64,000 nt of DNA from Lachnospiraceae bacterium GAM79 (GTDB lineage Bacteria > Bacillota > Clostridia > Lachnospirales > Lachnospiraceae), in assembly GCA_003584705.1 (NCBI GenBank), contig AP018536.1, positions 3,968,001 to 4,032,000 of the forward strand. Reading direction: 5' to 3'. The position numbers and the translations under genes were made by a program. Positions 7,749 through 16,613 of this stretch are shown in pieces (position 1 is the first letter of the stretch; every line of letters begins with the position of its first letter). The notes under the pieces were generated by a model. It saw nothing but the letters and a program-made list of their open reading frames with translations, did no database searches and was not told the origin of the DNA.

Positions 7749-8627
7749 ATGGCTGTTTTTCGTGTAGAACGCACTGGCGATTACACGGTTATGAGCAATT
7801 TTCATCTAAAAGACAAACGACTTTCTTTGAAGGCAAAGGGTCTCTTGTCGCAAATGTTATCTCTGCCTGATGACTGGGATTATACGCTGTCAGGACTCAG
7901 CTATATCAATCGAGAAAGCAAAGATGCAATCCGCTCTGCTGTCAATGAGCTTGAAACAGCCGGATACATTCGGCGCAGACAGACAACTGATGCTTCTGGT
8001 AAATTCGCAGCCAATGAGTATACCATTTTTGAGCGTCCCATCGAGGGAGAACCGATGTTGGATAAGCCGTTGTCGGAAAACCCGATAACGGTAAACCCGT
8101 CAGCGGTAAATCCGTTACCGGAAAATCCAACACAATTAAATACTAAGAAATCAAATACCCAAAAACAAAATACTCATGGATCAAATACCGATTCCATTCC
8201 CTTCCGGGAAACAGCGGCGGTAATACCGCCGGAACGGAAAGGAAGGGATGCGATGTCTGTCACAGAGATAGAAAATTATCGGGAATTGATTTTGGAGAAT
8301 ATCGAGTATGATTGTCTGAAGCAGCGTTATCCTCTCTACCTGGATGACCTGAATGAGATCGTAGAGCTGTTGGTAGAAACGGTCTGTGCCAAACGAAAGA
8401 CCACCCGGATCTCTGGTGCGGACTTTCCTCATGAAATTGTACGCTCCCGCTTTTTGAAGCTGGACAGCTCTCACATCGAGTTTGTCATGGACTGTCTGCA
8501 AAAGAACACCACCCAGGTACACAACATCAAGCAGTACCTGCTTGCAGTGCTGTTCAACGCTCCTACCACCATGAATAACCACTACACTTCACTGGTAAAT
8601 CACGATATGCACGCAGGCGGCTGGTAA
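7749..8627 (+). CDS. Helix-turn-helix replication-type protein (DUF6017-like)
   Basis: 292 residues. The N-terminal 85 residues look like the winged helix of RepA_N/DnaD-type initiators (SNFHLKDKRLSLKAKGLLSQ...SKDAIRSAVNELETAGYIRR). A low-complexity linker of NP-rich repeats (ENP, VNP, VNP, ENP at residues 115-132) follows, then a conserved C-terminal domain of the DUF6017 type. In ICEs of this family this gene is thought to start replication of the excised circle. AAAGGAG precedes the start. The repeat linker may vary in length between relatives. Confidence 0.75.
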   Translation: MAVFRVERTGDYTVMSNFHLKDKRLSLKAKGLLSQMLSLPDDWDYTLSGLSYINRESKDAIRSAVNELETAGYIRRRQTTDASGKFAANEYTIFERPIEGEPMLDKPLSENPITVNPSAVNPLPENPTQLNTKKSNTQKQNTHGSNTDSIPFRETAAVIPPERKGRDAMSVTEIENYRELILENIEYDCLKQRYPLYLDDLNEIVELLVETVCAKRKTTRISGADFPHEIVRSRFLKLDSSHIEFVMDCLQKNTTQVHNIKQYLLAVLFNAPTTMNNHYTSLVNHDMHAGGW

Positions 8628-8663
8628 TCAGCCGCTTTTGTATTACACCAAAGGAGGCACAGC

Positions 8664-9431
8664 ATGAATCAGATTGAAATTTTCAATAGTCCAGAGTTCG
8701 GAAGCATTCGCACTTTGGAACAGAATGGCAAAGTATTATTTTGCGGTACAGATGTGGCAACAGCGCTGGGATATACCAATCCACGCAAAGCCGTCCGCGA
8801 CCATACCAGGGGTGGAACGAAATGTTCCATAGGGGTCCAGACTGGGAAAAAGGCAGATGGAAGCCCCGCGGTACAAATGGTCGAAATGCTCTTTATCCCC
8901 GAAGGTGATCTATATCGTCTGATCGCCCATAGTAAACTGCCGTCAGCGGAACGGTTTGAACAATGGGTGTTTGATGAAGTTCTACCTGCCATTCGCAAGC
9001 ACGGAGCCTATCTCACAAAAGAGAAGTTGTGGGAGATAGCCACTTCTCCGGAAGCTCTGATAAAGCTCTGCTCCGAGCTGCTTGCTGAGCGGGAAGAAAA
9101 TGCGTCGCTACGAGAGGAAAATGCCCTGCTGGAGAGTAAGGCAGCCTTTTATGATTTGTTCATCGACCTCAATCACAGTACCAACCTCCGCACCACCGCC
9201 AAAGAGTTGCTTGTCCCGGAGCGTCGGTTTGTCCGTTTCCTTCTGGAAAAGCGTTTTGTGTACCGCACCGCATCCGGTAATGTACTGCCCTATGCAAAGC
9301 CAGCCAATGAAGGACTGTTTTGTGTCAAAGACTACTGCAATCACGGGCATATCGGCTCCTATACGCTGATAACCCCGCAAGGCAAACTCTACTTTGCTCA
9401 GCTGAGAGACATGATTTTGATGGTTGTATGA
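8664..9431 (+). CDS. BRO/Ant-type phage antirepressor-like protein
   Basis: 255 residues. The N-terminal BRO-N domain is visible as EFGSIRTLEQNGKVLFCGTD and VATALGYTNPRKAV, with EMLFIPEGDLYRLIAHSKL and QWVFDEVLPAIRKHGAYLT. A coiled coil (residues 138-160) and a KilAC-like C-terminal domain (TAKELLVPERRFVRFLLEK) follow. Phage proteins of this design oppose repressors. Here it may help switch the ICE regulatory region. AAAGGAGG precedes the start. Confidence 0.85.
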   Translation: MNQIEIFNSPEFGSIRTLEQNGKVLFCGTDVATALGYTNPRKAVRDHTRGGTKCSIGVQTGKKADGSPAVQMVEMLFIPEGDLYRLIAHSKLPSAERFEQWVFDEVLPAIRKHGAYLTKEKLWEIATSPEALIKLCSELLAEREENASLREENALLESKAAFYDLFIDLNHSTNLRTTAKELLVPERRFVRFLLEKRFVYRTASGNVLPYAKPANEGLFCVKDYCNHGHIGSYTLITPQGKLYFAQLRDMILMVV

Positions 9432-9454
9432 GAGTGGGAAAGGAAGTGAGTTTT

Positions 9455-9766
9455 ATGCCAGAAGGCAAAACAATCGGTCAGCTGATGGAAGAAATGCGCC
9501 AGAAAGCTGGAGCGCAGAACTATCACGGCCATGACTACATGGATCTCCAGCGATTTGCTGAGAACACCCGGCACATGATTATTTTTGATGTGCTGACGCA
9601 TGACTCCCCGGTGGGCTGGAAAGGTGAACGAACCCGCCTGTTTTTGTCAGATAAGGGCTATGAAAAAGCTCTGGACAGTCAGGCAAAGGGACAGATCAAG
9701 ATTCTCAGTCATGCAAAGGTCAGAAATGGAGATTTGCTCTATGACCGTTCTGAGCAAATTCGTTGA
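9455..9766 (+). CDS. Second DUF5720-like small protein
   Basis: 103 residues from the ATG that follows AAGGAAGTGAG. It shares the pattern RLFLSDKGYEKALDSQ...IKILSHAKV with the protein at 7192-7464, so the ICE carries two paralogues flanking the replication and antirepressor genes. It has an extra N-terminal stretch of about 30 residues. Function unknown. Confidence 0.65.
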   Translation: MPEGKTIGQLMEEMRQKAGAQNYHGHDYMDLQRFAENTRHMIIFDVLTHDSPVGWKGERTRLFLSDKGYEKALDSQAKGQIKILSHAKVRNGDLLYDRSEQIR

Positions 9767-9860
9767 GGGCGGTTCGATGAAGAAATACCTTCTCCGGCGG
9801 CTGGTGGTCCCGCCTTAGAAATAAATGCACCACCCCTGCACATTTTGTGGAAAGGAGGCG

Positions 9861-10367
9861 ATGAAAATGCAGGAAGAAGTGGAAAACAGGACTTTAACGC
9901 TGGTTGTCAGCGGAACAAAGTTCACCGGCAGGCTGCTCAAAGCCGCCATCAGCAAGTACCTTGCCCACCGCAAGGAAAAGAAGCTGCAAAAGCAGAGAAG
10001 CCGTGACGCGCCTGTGAAGCCCCAGGGCAAGCAGACGGTGAAACAGCTGATTGGTCAAAACCAAGGGGTTTCCAACATCGAGATCACCGACCCCTCCATC
10101 AAGGAGTTTGAGAAGATCGCCCGGAAATACGGCGTGGACTATGCGGTGAAGAAGGACCGCAGCAGCTCCCCACCCAAGTACCTGATCTTTTTCAAGGGTC
10201 GGGACGCGGATGCCCTGACCGCTGCTTTTACCGAGTACACCGGGAAAAAGGTCAGAAAGGCGGAGAAATCCGAGCGCCCGTCCGTGCTGGCAAAGCTGAG
10301 CCAGTTCAAAGAACTGGTAAAACACGTCGTCGTGGACCGGAACAAGCGGAAGGAGCTGGAACGATGA
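9861..10367 (+). CDS. pcfB: PcfB-like protein (DUF3801)
   Basis: 168 residues from ATG 9861 directly after AAAGGAGG. It is a DUF3801/PcfB family member: conserved VSGTKFTGRLLKAAISKYL, a basic linker, then FEKIARKYGVDYAVKKD. In related elements PcfB is a relaxosome accessory protein that works with the coupling protein. It overlaps virD4 by four bases (ATGA), so the two are translationally coupled. GC-rich like the genes after it. Confidence 0.88.
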   Translation: MKMQEEVENRTLTLVVSGTKFTGRLLKAAISKYLAHRKEKKLQKQRSRDAPVKPQGKQTVKQLIGQNQGVSNIEITDPSIKEFEKIARKYGVDYAVKKDRSSSPPKYLIFFKGRDADALTAAFTEYTGKKVRKAEKSERPSVLAKLSQFKELVKHVVVDRNKRKELER

Positions 10368-11400
10368 AAAAGCAGCTGAACATCAAAAAGCTCATTTTGC
10401 TGAATCTGCCGTATATCCTGATGGGGCTTTTCTCCACCAACTTCGGTGAAGCGTGGCGGATGGCCGTGGGTGCGGACGCTTCGGCAAAAATGCTCTCGTT
10501 CTTCTCCACGCTGCCGGTGGCGCTGGCCAGCTGGTGGCCCAGCCTGCACCCGCTGGACCTGCTGGTGGGCCTGTGCTGCTGCGGCGGCCTGCGGCTGGCT
10601 GTGTACCTGAAAAGCAAGAACGCCAAGAAGTACAGGCACGGCATGGAATACGGTTCCGCCCGGTGGGGAACCCATGAGGACATTACACCCTACATCGCCC
10701 CGGTATTCCAGAACAATGTGATTCTGACGAAAACGGAGAGCCTGACAATGAACAGCCGCCCCAAGGACCCAAAGACCGCCAGAAACAAAAATGTGCTGGT
10801 GATTGGCGGCTCCGGTTCCGGTAAGACCCGCTTCTGGCTCAAACCGAATCTGATGCAGATGCACAGTTCCTATGTGGTCACAGACCCGAAGGGAACCATT
10901 TTGGTGGAGTGCGGAAAAATGCTCCAAAGGGGCGCACCCAAGCTGGGGAAAGACGGAAAGCCTATGAAGGATAAGCACGGCAAGGTCATTTATGAGCCGT
11001 ACCGAATCAAGGTCCTAAATACCATTAACTTCAAGAAGTCCATGCACTATAACCCTTTCGCCTATATCCATAGCGAAAAGGACATCTTGAAGCTGGTAAC
11101 AACGCTGATCGCCAATACCAAAGGCGAAGGCAAGGCCGGAGACGATTTCTGGGTAAAAGCAGAAACCTTGTTGTACTGCGCGCTTATTGGCTATATCCAT
11201 TATGAGGCTCCGGTGGAGGAACAAAACTTCTCCACCCTCATTGAGTTCATCAACGCCATGGAAGTCCGTGAGGATGACGAGGAGTTCAAAAACCCCGTAG
11301 ACCTGATGTTTGATGCACTGGAAGCCGAGAAGCCAAACCACTTTGCGGTGCGCCAGTATAAGAAATATAAGCTGGCCGCCGGTGATATATGCTCTAAGTG
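10364..11400 (+). pseudogene. virD4: VirD4/TraG coupling protein, 5' part (interrupted)
   Basis: The first 340 codons are native. They include two N-terminal membrane segments (about residues 9-25 and 47-82), the WGTHEDI segment and Walker A GGSGSGKT (residues 148-155). At codon 340 (GG at 11381-11382) element 1 begins and the frame soon ends with foreign codons DICSK and a stop. The remaining 269 residues are at 26663-27473. Joining at GG restores LAAG-KTAKSIL and a 609-residue protein, the usual VirD4 length. VirD4 feeds the relaxosome to the type IV channel, so transfer should stop while the insert is present. Confidence 0.93.
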
Positions 11401-11455
11401 ACTTCTTAATCATGATTTTGTCATGGTTAGTGAAGCAATCACTTAGAGCATTTTT
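11390..11455 (+). terminator. Strong terminator at left end of element 1
   Basis: A perfect 12-bp stem TGCTCTAAGTGA (11390-11401) with TCACTTAGAGCA (11439-11450), an inner AATCATGA/TCATGGTT stem, and a TTTTT run. It stops transcription coming from the ICE tra operon seven bases inside the element and shields tnpX. It also places the interrupted virD4 stop inside the stem. Confidence 0.85.
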
Positions 11456-11473
11456 GTTTCAGGAGGTACAGCC

Positions 11474-13354
11474 ATGAGAAATGAAAAAATTACCCCACTG
11501 TACGAGCGCCTGAGCCGGGACGATGAGTTACAGGGCGAGAGCAACTCCATATCCAACCAAAAACAGATGTTAGAGGATTTTGCCCGCCGGAACAGGCTGC
11601 CCAACCCTACGCACTTCACCGATGATGGTATCTCAGGCACCCGTTTTGACCGCCCCGGATTTTTGGCAATGATGGAGGAAGTGGAGGCAGGGCGTGTAGA
11701 GGCAATCGTCATCAAAGACATGAGCCGGTTGGGACGCGACTATCTGAAGGTCGGTCAAGTTATGGAGGTTTTGCGGCAGCGAGGCGTTCGTCTGATTGCC
11801 ATCAACGACGGTGTGGACAGCCTGAAAGGCGATGACGATTTTACCCCGTTCCGCAACATTATGAATGAATTTTACGCCCGTGATACCAGCCGGAAAATCC
11901 GCTCTGTGTTTAAGTCAAAAGGCATGAGTGGCAAGCACCTGACCGGCACTGTGATTTACGGCTACTTATGGGACGAAAAACGGGAGCATTGGCTGGTAGA
12001 TGAGGAAGCTGCCGAAGTGGTACGCCGTATCTTCTCCCTCACGCTGGAGGGATATGGGCCTTATCAGATCGCCTGCAAATTATCCACAGACCGGATTGAA
12101 ATTCCTGTCGTACACCTTGCCCGCTTCAACGAGGGTGTGAACCGTTCAAAGCCGGTCAAAGACCCCTATGGATGGGGAGCATCTACCATCGTGAACATTT
12201 TGAAAAAACGAGAGTATTTAGGGCATACCATCAATTTCAAGACCCGCAAGCACTTTAAGGATAAGAAAAGCCACTATGTTTCTGAGGACGAATGGACGAT
12301 CTTTGAGAATACCCATGAAGCCATTATCGACCAGCAGACCTTTGATTTGGCGCAGAAAATCCGCAGCAATGTACGGCGTTATCCAAACGGCTGGGGCGAA
12401 GCGGCTCCCCTCACAGGATTGCTCTATTGTGCCGATTGCGGCGGCAAGATGTATGTCCACCGCACCAACAATGGCAAGAGGATTTCTCAATATACCTGTT
12501 CCAATTATACCAAAGTTCCGTGTGGGACACTATGCCATACACAACACCGTATCAATGAGAGTGCTGTTCTGACATTGGTTTCCGACACGCTCCGGGCTAT
12601 CGCTGAATATTCCAAAAATGACCGGACGGAATTTATTCACACCGTTCAGGAAACGCAGGTTGCCCAACAGAGTGCCGATATAGCGAAAAAGCGCAGGCGT
12701 CTGGCCGCTGCTCAAAAGAGAGCCGGAGAACTGGAAAAACTGATTTGCAAAATCTATGAGGACAATGCCCTCGGCAAGCTGCCGGATGCACGATATAGGG
12801 CGCTTGATGCACAGTATGCCAAAGAGCAGGACGCACTTGAGATTGAAATTGCGGAGCTGGAAAAGGCTGTTACCGGCTACGAGCAAAGCCAGAAATCAGC
12901 GGAGAAATTTATAGCCCTGATTGATAAATACGAGAATTTTGACACGCTGACAAACACCATGCTCAATGAGTTTGTAGAGAAAATCCTTGTCCACGAACGC
13001 GCCCGAAAAGGCAGTCAGGACACCACGCAGGAAATTGAAATCTACTTCAATTTTTTAGGACGCTATATCCCACCATCCTTACAGCCGGTTCCTTTAACCC
13101 CGGAGGAACAGGAAGAACTGCGGAAAAAAGAAGAACGCAAGGACAGGCTTCATCAGAATTATTTGAAGCGGAAAGCCAGCGGCGCACAGAAACGGTATGA
13201 GGACAAAATCAAGGCGAAGAAAAAAGCGGAAATGGACGCTAAGAAAGCCCTGATCCGGGCTGAGGATATGAAAAAAGGCGTTTTTTCTACTGTCGGACAG
13301 CTGCCGAAAGAAGAACCACGCAAAGGCAGCATAGCAGCCAGCGCAGCAGTCTAA
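11474..13354 (+). CDS. tnpX: Large serine recombinase, TnpX-like
   Basis: 626 residues. Resolvase domain with nucleophile Ser14 in YERLSRDDE, the GISGTRFDRPGF and KDMSRLGRDYLKVG motifs, then the recombinase domain, a zinc ribbon with Cys pairs (YCADCGGK, YTCSNY), a coiled coil at about residues 395-475 and a C-terminal DUF4368-type region. TnpX enzymes excise and insert their element by 2-bp staggered exchange without host factors. CAGGAGG precedes the ATG. It is expected to act on the ends at 11382 and 26661 and restore virD4 on excision. Related to the enzyme of element 2. Confidence 0.95.
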   Translation: MRNEKITPLYERLSRDDELQGESNSISNQKQMLEDFARRNRLPNPTHFTDDGISGTRFDRPGFLAMMEEVEAGRVEAIVIKDMSRLGRDYLKVGQVMEVLRQRGVRLIAINDGVDSLKGDDDFTPFRNIMNEFYARDTSRKIRSVFKSKGMSGKHLTGTVIYGYLWDEKREHWLVDEEAAEVVRRIFSLTLEGYGPYQIACKLSTDRIEIPVVHLARFNEGVNRSKPVKDPYGWGASTIVNILKKREYLGHTINFKTRKHFKDKKSHYVSEDEWTIFENTHEAIIDQQTFDLAQKIRSNVRRYPNGWGEAAPLTGLLYCADCGGKMYVHRTNNGKRISQYTCSNYTKVPCGTLCHTQHRINESAVLTLVSDTLRAIAEYSKNDRTEFIHTVQETQVAQQSADIAKKRRRLAAAQKRAGELEKLICKIYEDNALGKLPDARYRALDAQYAKEQDALEIEIAELEKAVTGYEQSQKSAEKFIALIDKYENFDTLTNTMLNEFVEKILVHERARKGSQDTTQEIEIYFNFLGRYIPPSLQPVPLTPEEQEELRKKEERKDRLHQNYLKRKASGAQKRYEDKIKAKKKAEMDAKKALIRAEDMKKGVFSTVGQLPKEEPRKGSIAASAAV

Positions 13355-13380
13355 TCATCACGAAGCAAAGGAGAATGAAT

Positions 13381-13734
13381 ATGAGTAAGTTGACTTACAT
13401 TCGTTGTGGAGATTATGATATACCCAACCTAAAACTTTCTGAACAGCCGGAAACTTCTATCGGCAAGTACGGCAGAATGCGAAAATCCTACCTAAAGGAA
13501 CATCGCCCCATTCTCTACAACCATCTGCTGATGAGCGAGAAGCTGTATCCACACCTGTTAGAGATTGAGCGGACAGCACAGGGGCGTGTGGAAACCATGT
13601 TGCCTCACATGATGGAAGTTGCGGGTGTCACGGAAGAACTGAAAGCCTGTGACCCTATGCGTTGGGTGGGGCTGATGAACACATTAACGGCACAGATTGA
13701 GGAAATTTTAATCAGGGAACTGATTTGCAGCTGA
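13381..13734 (+). CDS. tnpV: TnpV family protein (element 1)
   Basis: 117 residues from ATG 13381, chosen because AAAGGAG is seven bases upstream. The ATG at 13375 is too close. TnpV family: GDYDIPNLKLSE, GKYGRMRKSYLKEHRPILYN, WVGLMNTLTAQIEEIL. Its role is unknown, although it follows tnpX in Tn4451-type elements. Related copies are at 39564 and, overprinted in another gene, at 52062. The latter is the closer relative. Confidence 0.9.
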   Translation: MSKLTYIRCGDYDIPNLKLSEQPETSIGKYGRMRKSYLKEHRPILYNHLLMSEKLYPHLLEIERTAQGRVETMLPHMMEVAGVTEELKACDPMRWVGLMNTLTAQIEEILIRELICS

Positions 13735-13750
13735 ATGGGAGGTGCGGGAA

Positions 13751-14050
13751 ATGCTGACCTTTGAAAAGGTTTTGAAAGTGTTTCAGGCATATCTGGATGA
13801 TGACCCTTTGTATGAGGTGGTTCAGACCAGCCACGGTTATACATTGATGGCATGGGAGCCCCACCGGAATGACTGGTACAGCGCCGAGATACAGAAAACC
13901 CCGGAGGATTTACGGAACGCTTTGTTGAGTACATACGCTAACTTTCTGGAAGATAAGATTACCGGAAATGACCGCGAGCTGACTGTGACAGAAACCGGAG
14001 AAATCCAGCAGAGGTGTCGGGAACTTTTGGAAAAGTGCCGGGAACCTTGA
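13751..14050 (+). CDS. Small hypothetical protein of element 1
   Basis: 99 residues from ATG 13751, eight bases after GGAGG. An upstream GTG overlaps the ribosome site and is not preferred. Acidic, with no recognised family. It sits right behind tnpV and converges with the repressor gene at 14078. Confidence 0.7.
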   Translation: MLTFEKVLKVFQAYLDDDPLYEVVQTSHGYTLMAWEPHRNDWYSAEIQKTPEDLRNALLSTYANFLEDKITGNDRELTVTETGEIQQRCRELLEKCREP

Positions 14051-14077
14051 TATAGAAATGCCAGAAGGAGGCCGCGA

Positions 14078-14446
14078 TTATGCGTCCTCCTTCTGCTTCG
14101 CAGTCTGTTCCATTTTGAGCGCCCCGTCTATGGCACCTTCGATAATCGGCAGGTATTGTTCAGGACAGAGCTTCAGCTTGTGGCTGACCCGCTGCCGCTG
14201 TGCGCTTTCTTCCCGCATGATCTCCGGGTTAAAATATCGCTCTACGGGAAGTCCGCAGACCTTAATCAACTGGATCATCACAGGCAGGCTCGGAATCGCA
14301 CCTTGATTCTCAATGTTGGCAAGATACCGCCATTCAATCCCAACCATTTCTGCCAATGTTTTTCGTGCCAAACGCTTTGCCTCTCGTGCGGCTTTGACAT
14401 CTGCACCGAAGGTTTCAAAACCGGGACAATCTTCAACTTTCGCCAT
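14078..14446 (-). CDS. XRE-family repressor
   Basis: 122 residues with an N-terminal helix-turn-helix of the XRE type (AREAKRLARKTLAEMVGIEWRYLANIENQGAIPSLPVMIQLIKVCGL). It is transcribed away from the excisionase-like gene, across a 144-bp region with repeated TATAATTCATA motifs. This is the layout of a phage-like switch, so it probably represses its own and the rightward promoter that drives the excisionase and the two-component genes. Confidence 0.85.
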   Translation of the reverse strand: MAKVEDCPGFETFGADVKAAREAKRLARKTLAEMVGIEWRYLANIENQGAIPSLPVMIQLIKVCGLPVERYFNPEIMREESAQRQRVSHKLKLCPEQYLPIIEGAIDGALKMEQTAKQKEDA

Positions 14447-14468
14447 ATAACATCACCCAGTTACATTG

Positions 14469-14570
14469 TATAATTCATACTTTGTCCGTGGAATGTTGCT
14501 ATATGCAGGTTGGTTGAAGTTTATAATTCATATTCCATTTCTTGCATTGTTCGAGAAAGAGAACTATAAT
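14469..14570. promoter_or_regulatory. Divergent control region of element 1
   Basis: TATAATTCATA occurs exactly twice (14469-14479 and 14522-14532, 53 bp apart) between the repressor and the excisionase-like gene. A rightward promoter TTGCAT (14542-14547), 17 bases, TATAAT (14565-14570) follows. The repeats are likely operators and the leftward repressor promoter probably overlaps the first one. Confidence 0.65.
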
Positions 14571-14590
14571 GTACTCTGTGGAGGTGCGAA

Positions 14591-14779
14591 ATGGACTATA
14601 TGACATTGAAAGAGGCCGCCGAAAAGTGGGGCGTGACACCTCGTAGGGTAAATTATTATTGTACTGGTGGGCGTATCCCCGGTGCTGTGAAAATGGCCGG
14701 TGTTTGGCTGCTCCCTAAAACTGCGGAGAAGCCGCTTGATGGCCGGATAAAACAAGGAAAGGAGCAAAAGCATGAGTAA
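14591..14779 (+). CDS. Excisionase-like helix-turn-helix protein
   Basis: 62 residues, a MerR/excisionase-type winged helix: MTLKEAAEKWGVTPRRVNYYCTGG...GVWLLPKTAEKP. GGAGGTG precedes the start. It overlaps the response regulator by eight bases, so the two are co-translated. It could help excision of the element or act as a small activator. Confidence 0.8.
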   Translation: MDYMTLKEAAEKWGVTPRRVNYYCTGGRIPGAVKMAGVWLLPKTAEKPLDGRIKQGKEQKHE

Positions 14780-15458
14780 TATATTACTTCTTGAAGATGA
14801 TTTGAGCCTGATTAACGGGCTTTCTTTTGCATTCAAAAAACAAGGATTTGAATTAGTTGTTGCCAGAACCCTCAAAGAAGCAGATAGTTTGTGGATGGAT
14901 GGAAAATATGATTTGCTGGTGCTTGATGTATCCCTGCCGGATGGCACCGGATTTGAATTTTGCAAAAAGGTGCGGCAAGTTTCCAAAGTCCCCATCATTT
15001 TTTTGACGGCGGCAGATGAAGAAATGAACATTATCATGGGTTTGGACATTGGTGGAGATGATTATATTACAAAACCGTTTAAGCTGGGAGTGTTAGTATC
15101 CAGAGTCAATGCACTGCTTCGTCGGGCAAAAGATTTCAGCTCCGCAGATACACAACTGGAATCCAACGGAATGAAAGTGCTTTTGCTGCAAGGGCAGGCG
15201 TTTAAGAATGGAAAGCTATTGGATTTGACTGCCGCAGAATATAAGTTGCTGTGTCTATTTATGAGAAACCCGAACATGGTACTTACCAAAGAACAGATTT
15301 TAGATAAGCTATGGGATTGCGATGGGAATTATATTGACAGCAGTACCCTTACCGTATATATGAGGCGGCTGCGTATAAAGATCGAAGATAATCCGAGTGA
15401 ACCGCAAATGCTCCTGACAGTTCGGGGAATGGGATACAAATGGAATGTGATTGGGTGA
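14772..15458 (+). CDS. OmpR-family response regulator
   Basis: 228 residues. Receiver domain with acidic LEDD, phospho-acceptor Asp52 in LLVLDVSLPDG, a conserved TAAD and KPF, then an OmpR/PhoB winged helix (TAAEYKLLCLFMRNPNMVLTKEQIL). A histidine kinase and an ABC transporter follow. Such sets in Firmicutes sense and expel cationic or lantibiotic-type peptides. AAAGGAG precedes the start. Cargo of element 1. Confidence 0.93.
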   Translation: MSNILLLEDDLSLINGLSFAFKKQGFELVVARTLKEADSLWMDGKYDLLVLDVSLPDGTGFEFCKKVRQVSKVPIIFLTAADEEMNIIMGLDIGGDDYITKPFKLGVLVSRVNALLRRAKDFSSADTQLESNGMKVLLLQGQAFKNGKLLDLTAAEYKLLCLFMRNPNMVLTKEQILDKLWDCDGNYIDSSTLTVYMRRLRIKIEDNPSEPQMLLTVRGMGYKWNVIG

Positions 15459-15466
15459 GGTGTCCT

Positions 15467-16504
15467 ATGAAAATATTTGCAAACAAAGAAATTAAAAAAT
15501 TGTTTCTTGCAGTATCCGTTATTTGGGTAGCCTCCCTTCTGTTGACACAAGGGGGCTTATGGTTGTGCTATCAGCGGTTTTCTTTGTTCCTATTGCTTGT
15601 TTTCGTATTGGCAGGAGGAGCGATATTGGCGGTGGGTTGTTCTTATTTCAAAAAGCAAAATCAAGTCATGGAACAGGCGGTATCACAGCTTCAAGCGTAT
15701 CTTGACGGCGATCACAATGCCCGTATTGAATGTGATGAGGAAGGCGAGCTATATCGGTTATTTCATACTGTCAATTCTATGGCCGCTGTCTTAAATGCTC
15801 ACGCAGATAACGAACTCCGGGAAAAGGAATTTTTGAAAAATACAATCTCTGATATTTCCCACCAACTGAAAACACCACTGGCTGCTTTGAATATTTATAA
15901 TGGTCTGCTTCAAGACGGGGATATGGAATTGAGTGCGGTAAAAGAATTTGCTGATTTATCCGAACAGGAACTTGACCGCATTGAAATATTGGTGCAAAAC
16001 TTGCTCAAGATTACAAAACTGGATGCCGGGGCCATTGTGTTGGAAAAGACCACAGAGAATGTGGCGGATATGATGCGGGATATTGAACTGCATTTTGCAT
16101 ATAGAGCCAGACAGGAAAAGAAGAAAATCATTCTGTCTGGCTCAGATCATCTTTCTCTTTTCTGTGATCGTGATTGGTTGTCTGAGGCAATCGACAATAT
16201 TGTGAAAAATGCGTTTGACCATACGGAAAATGGTGCTGTCATTGGCATTACATGGAGGGCGTTGCCATCAGGTATTCAAATTGTGGTAAAGGACAATGGA
16301 TGTGGCATCCACCCGGAAGATATACACCATATTTTCAAGCGTTTTTATCGCAGCCGTTTTTCAAAAGATACACAGGGTATTGGTCTCGGCCTTCCGCTTG
16401 CGAAAGCAGTCATTGAAGCACATGGAGGAGCAATCGAGGTAGACAGTGAATTAGGCAGAGGGACAAGTTTCACGATAAATTTTCTGATTCCTACAAAATT
16501 GTAG
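15467..16504 (+). CDS. Membrane sensor histidine kinase
   Basis: 345 residues from ATG 15467 after GGTGAGG. Two close membrane segments (about residues 12-28 and 38-59) with almost no outside loop, then a HAMP-like linker, the H box ISDISHQLKTPLAALNIY, the N box DNIVKNAFDHT, G1 DNGCGIHPEDI and G2 GIGLGLPLAKAVIEAHGG. The short sensor part is typical of intramembrane-sensing kinases that take their signal from an ABC transporter, here probably the one just downstream. Partner of the response regulator. Confidence 0.93.
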   Translation: MKIFANKEIKKLFLAVSVIWVASLLLTQGGLWLCYQRFSLFLLLVFVLAGGAILAVGCSYFKKQNQVMEQAVSQLQAYLDGDHNARIECDEEGELYRLFHTVNSMAAVLNAHADNELREKEFLKNTISDISHQLKTPLAALNIYNGLLQDGDMELSAVKEFADLSEQELDRIEILVQNLLKITKLDAGAIVLEKTTENVADMMRDIELHFAYRARQEKKKIILSGSDHLSLFCDRDWLSEAIDNIVKNAFDHTENGAVIGITWRALPSGIQIVVKDNGCGIHPEDIHHIFKRFYRSRFSKDTQGIGLGLPLAKAVIEAHGGAIEVDSELGRGTSFTINFLIPTKL

Positions 16505-16550
16505 GATGATTGTAGGGTTACAGTAATATTTCAGTGCTATTCTTTCAATC

Positions 16551-16580
16551 GTAGACAGGAAATGAAGCTTACCTGTCTAC
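16551..16580 (+). promoter_or_regulatory. Hairpin in leader of the ABC transporter genes
   Basis: A perfect 9-bp inverted repeat GTAGACAGG/CCTGTCTAC with a 12-base loop, in the 109-bp gap between the kinase and the ATPase gene. No T run follows, so it is more likely an mRNA leader structure or a regulator site. The AT-rich stretch before it could hold the promoter controlled by the response regulator. Confidence 0.45.
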
Positions 16581-16613
16581 ATCGCAAGAACATAAGAAAG
16601 AGGTGTTTGCACT

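Noticed and set aside
8041..8130. Tandem repeats in the DUF6017-like gene as replication iterons
   Set aside because: The repeats are codon-level (NP-rich linker) and imperfect, with no matching copies outside the gene.
10139..10978. Minus-strand 279-codon frame over pcfB and virD4
   Set aside because: Shadow of two well supported plus-strand genes; Gln/His/Val-rich composition typical of antisense reading.
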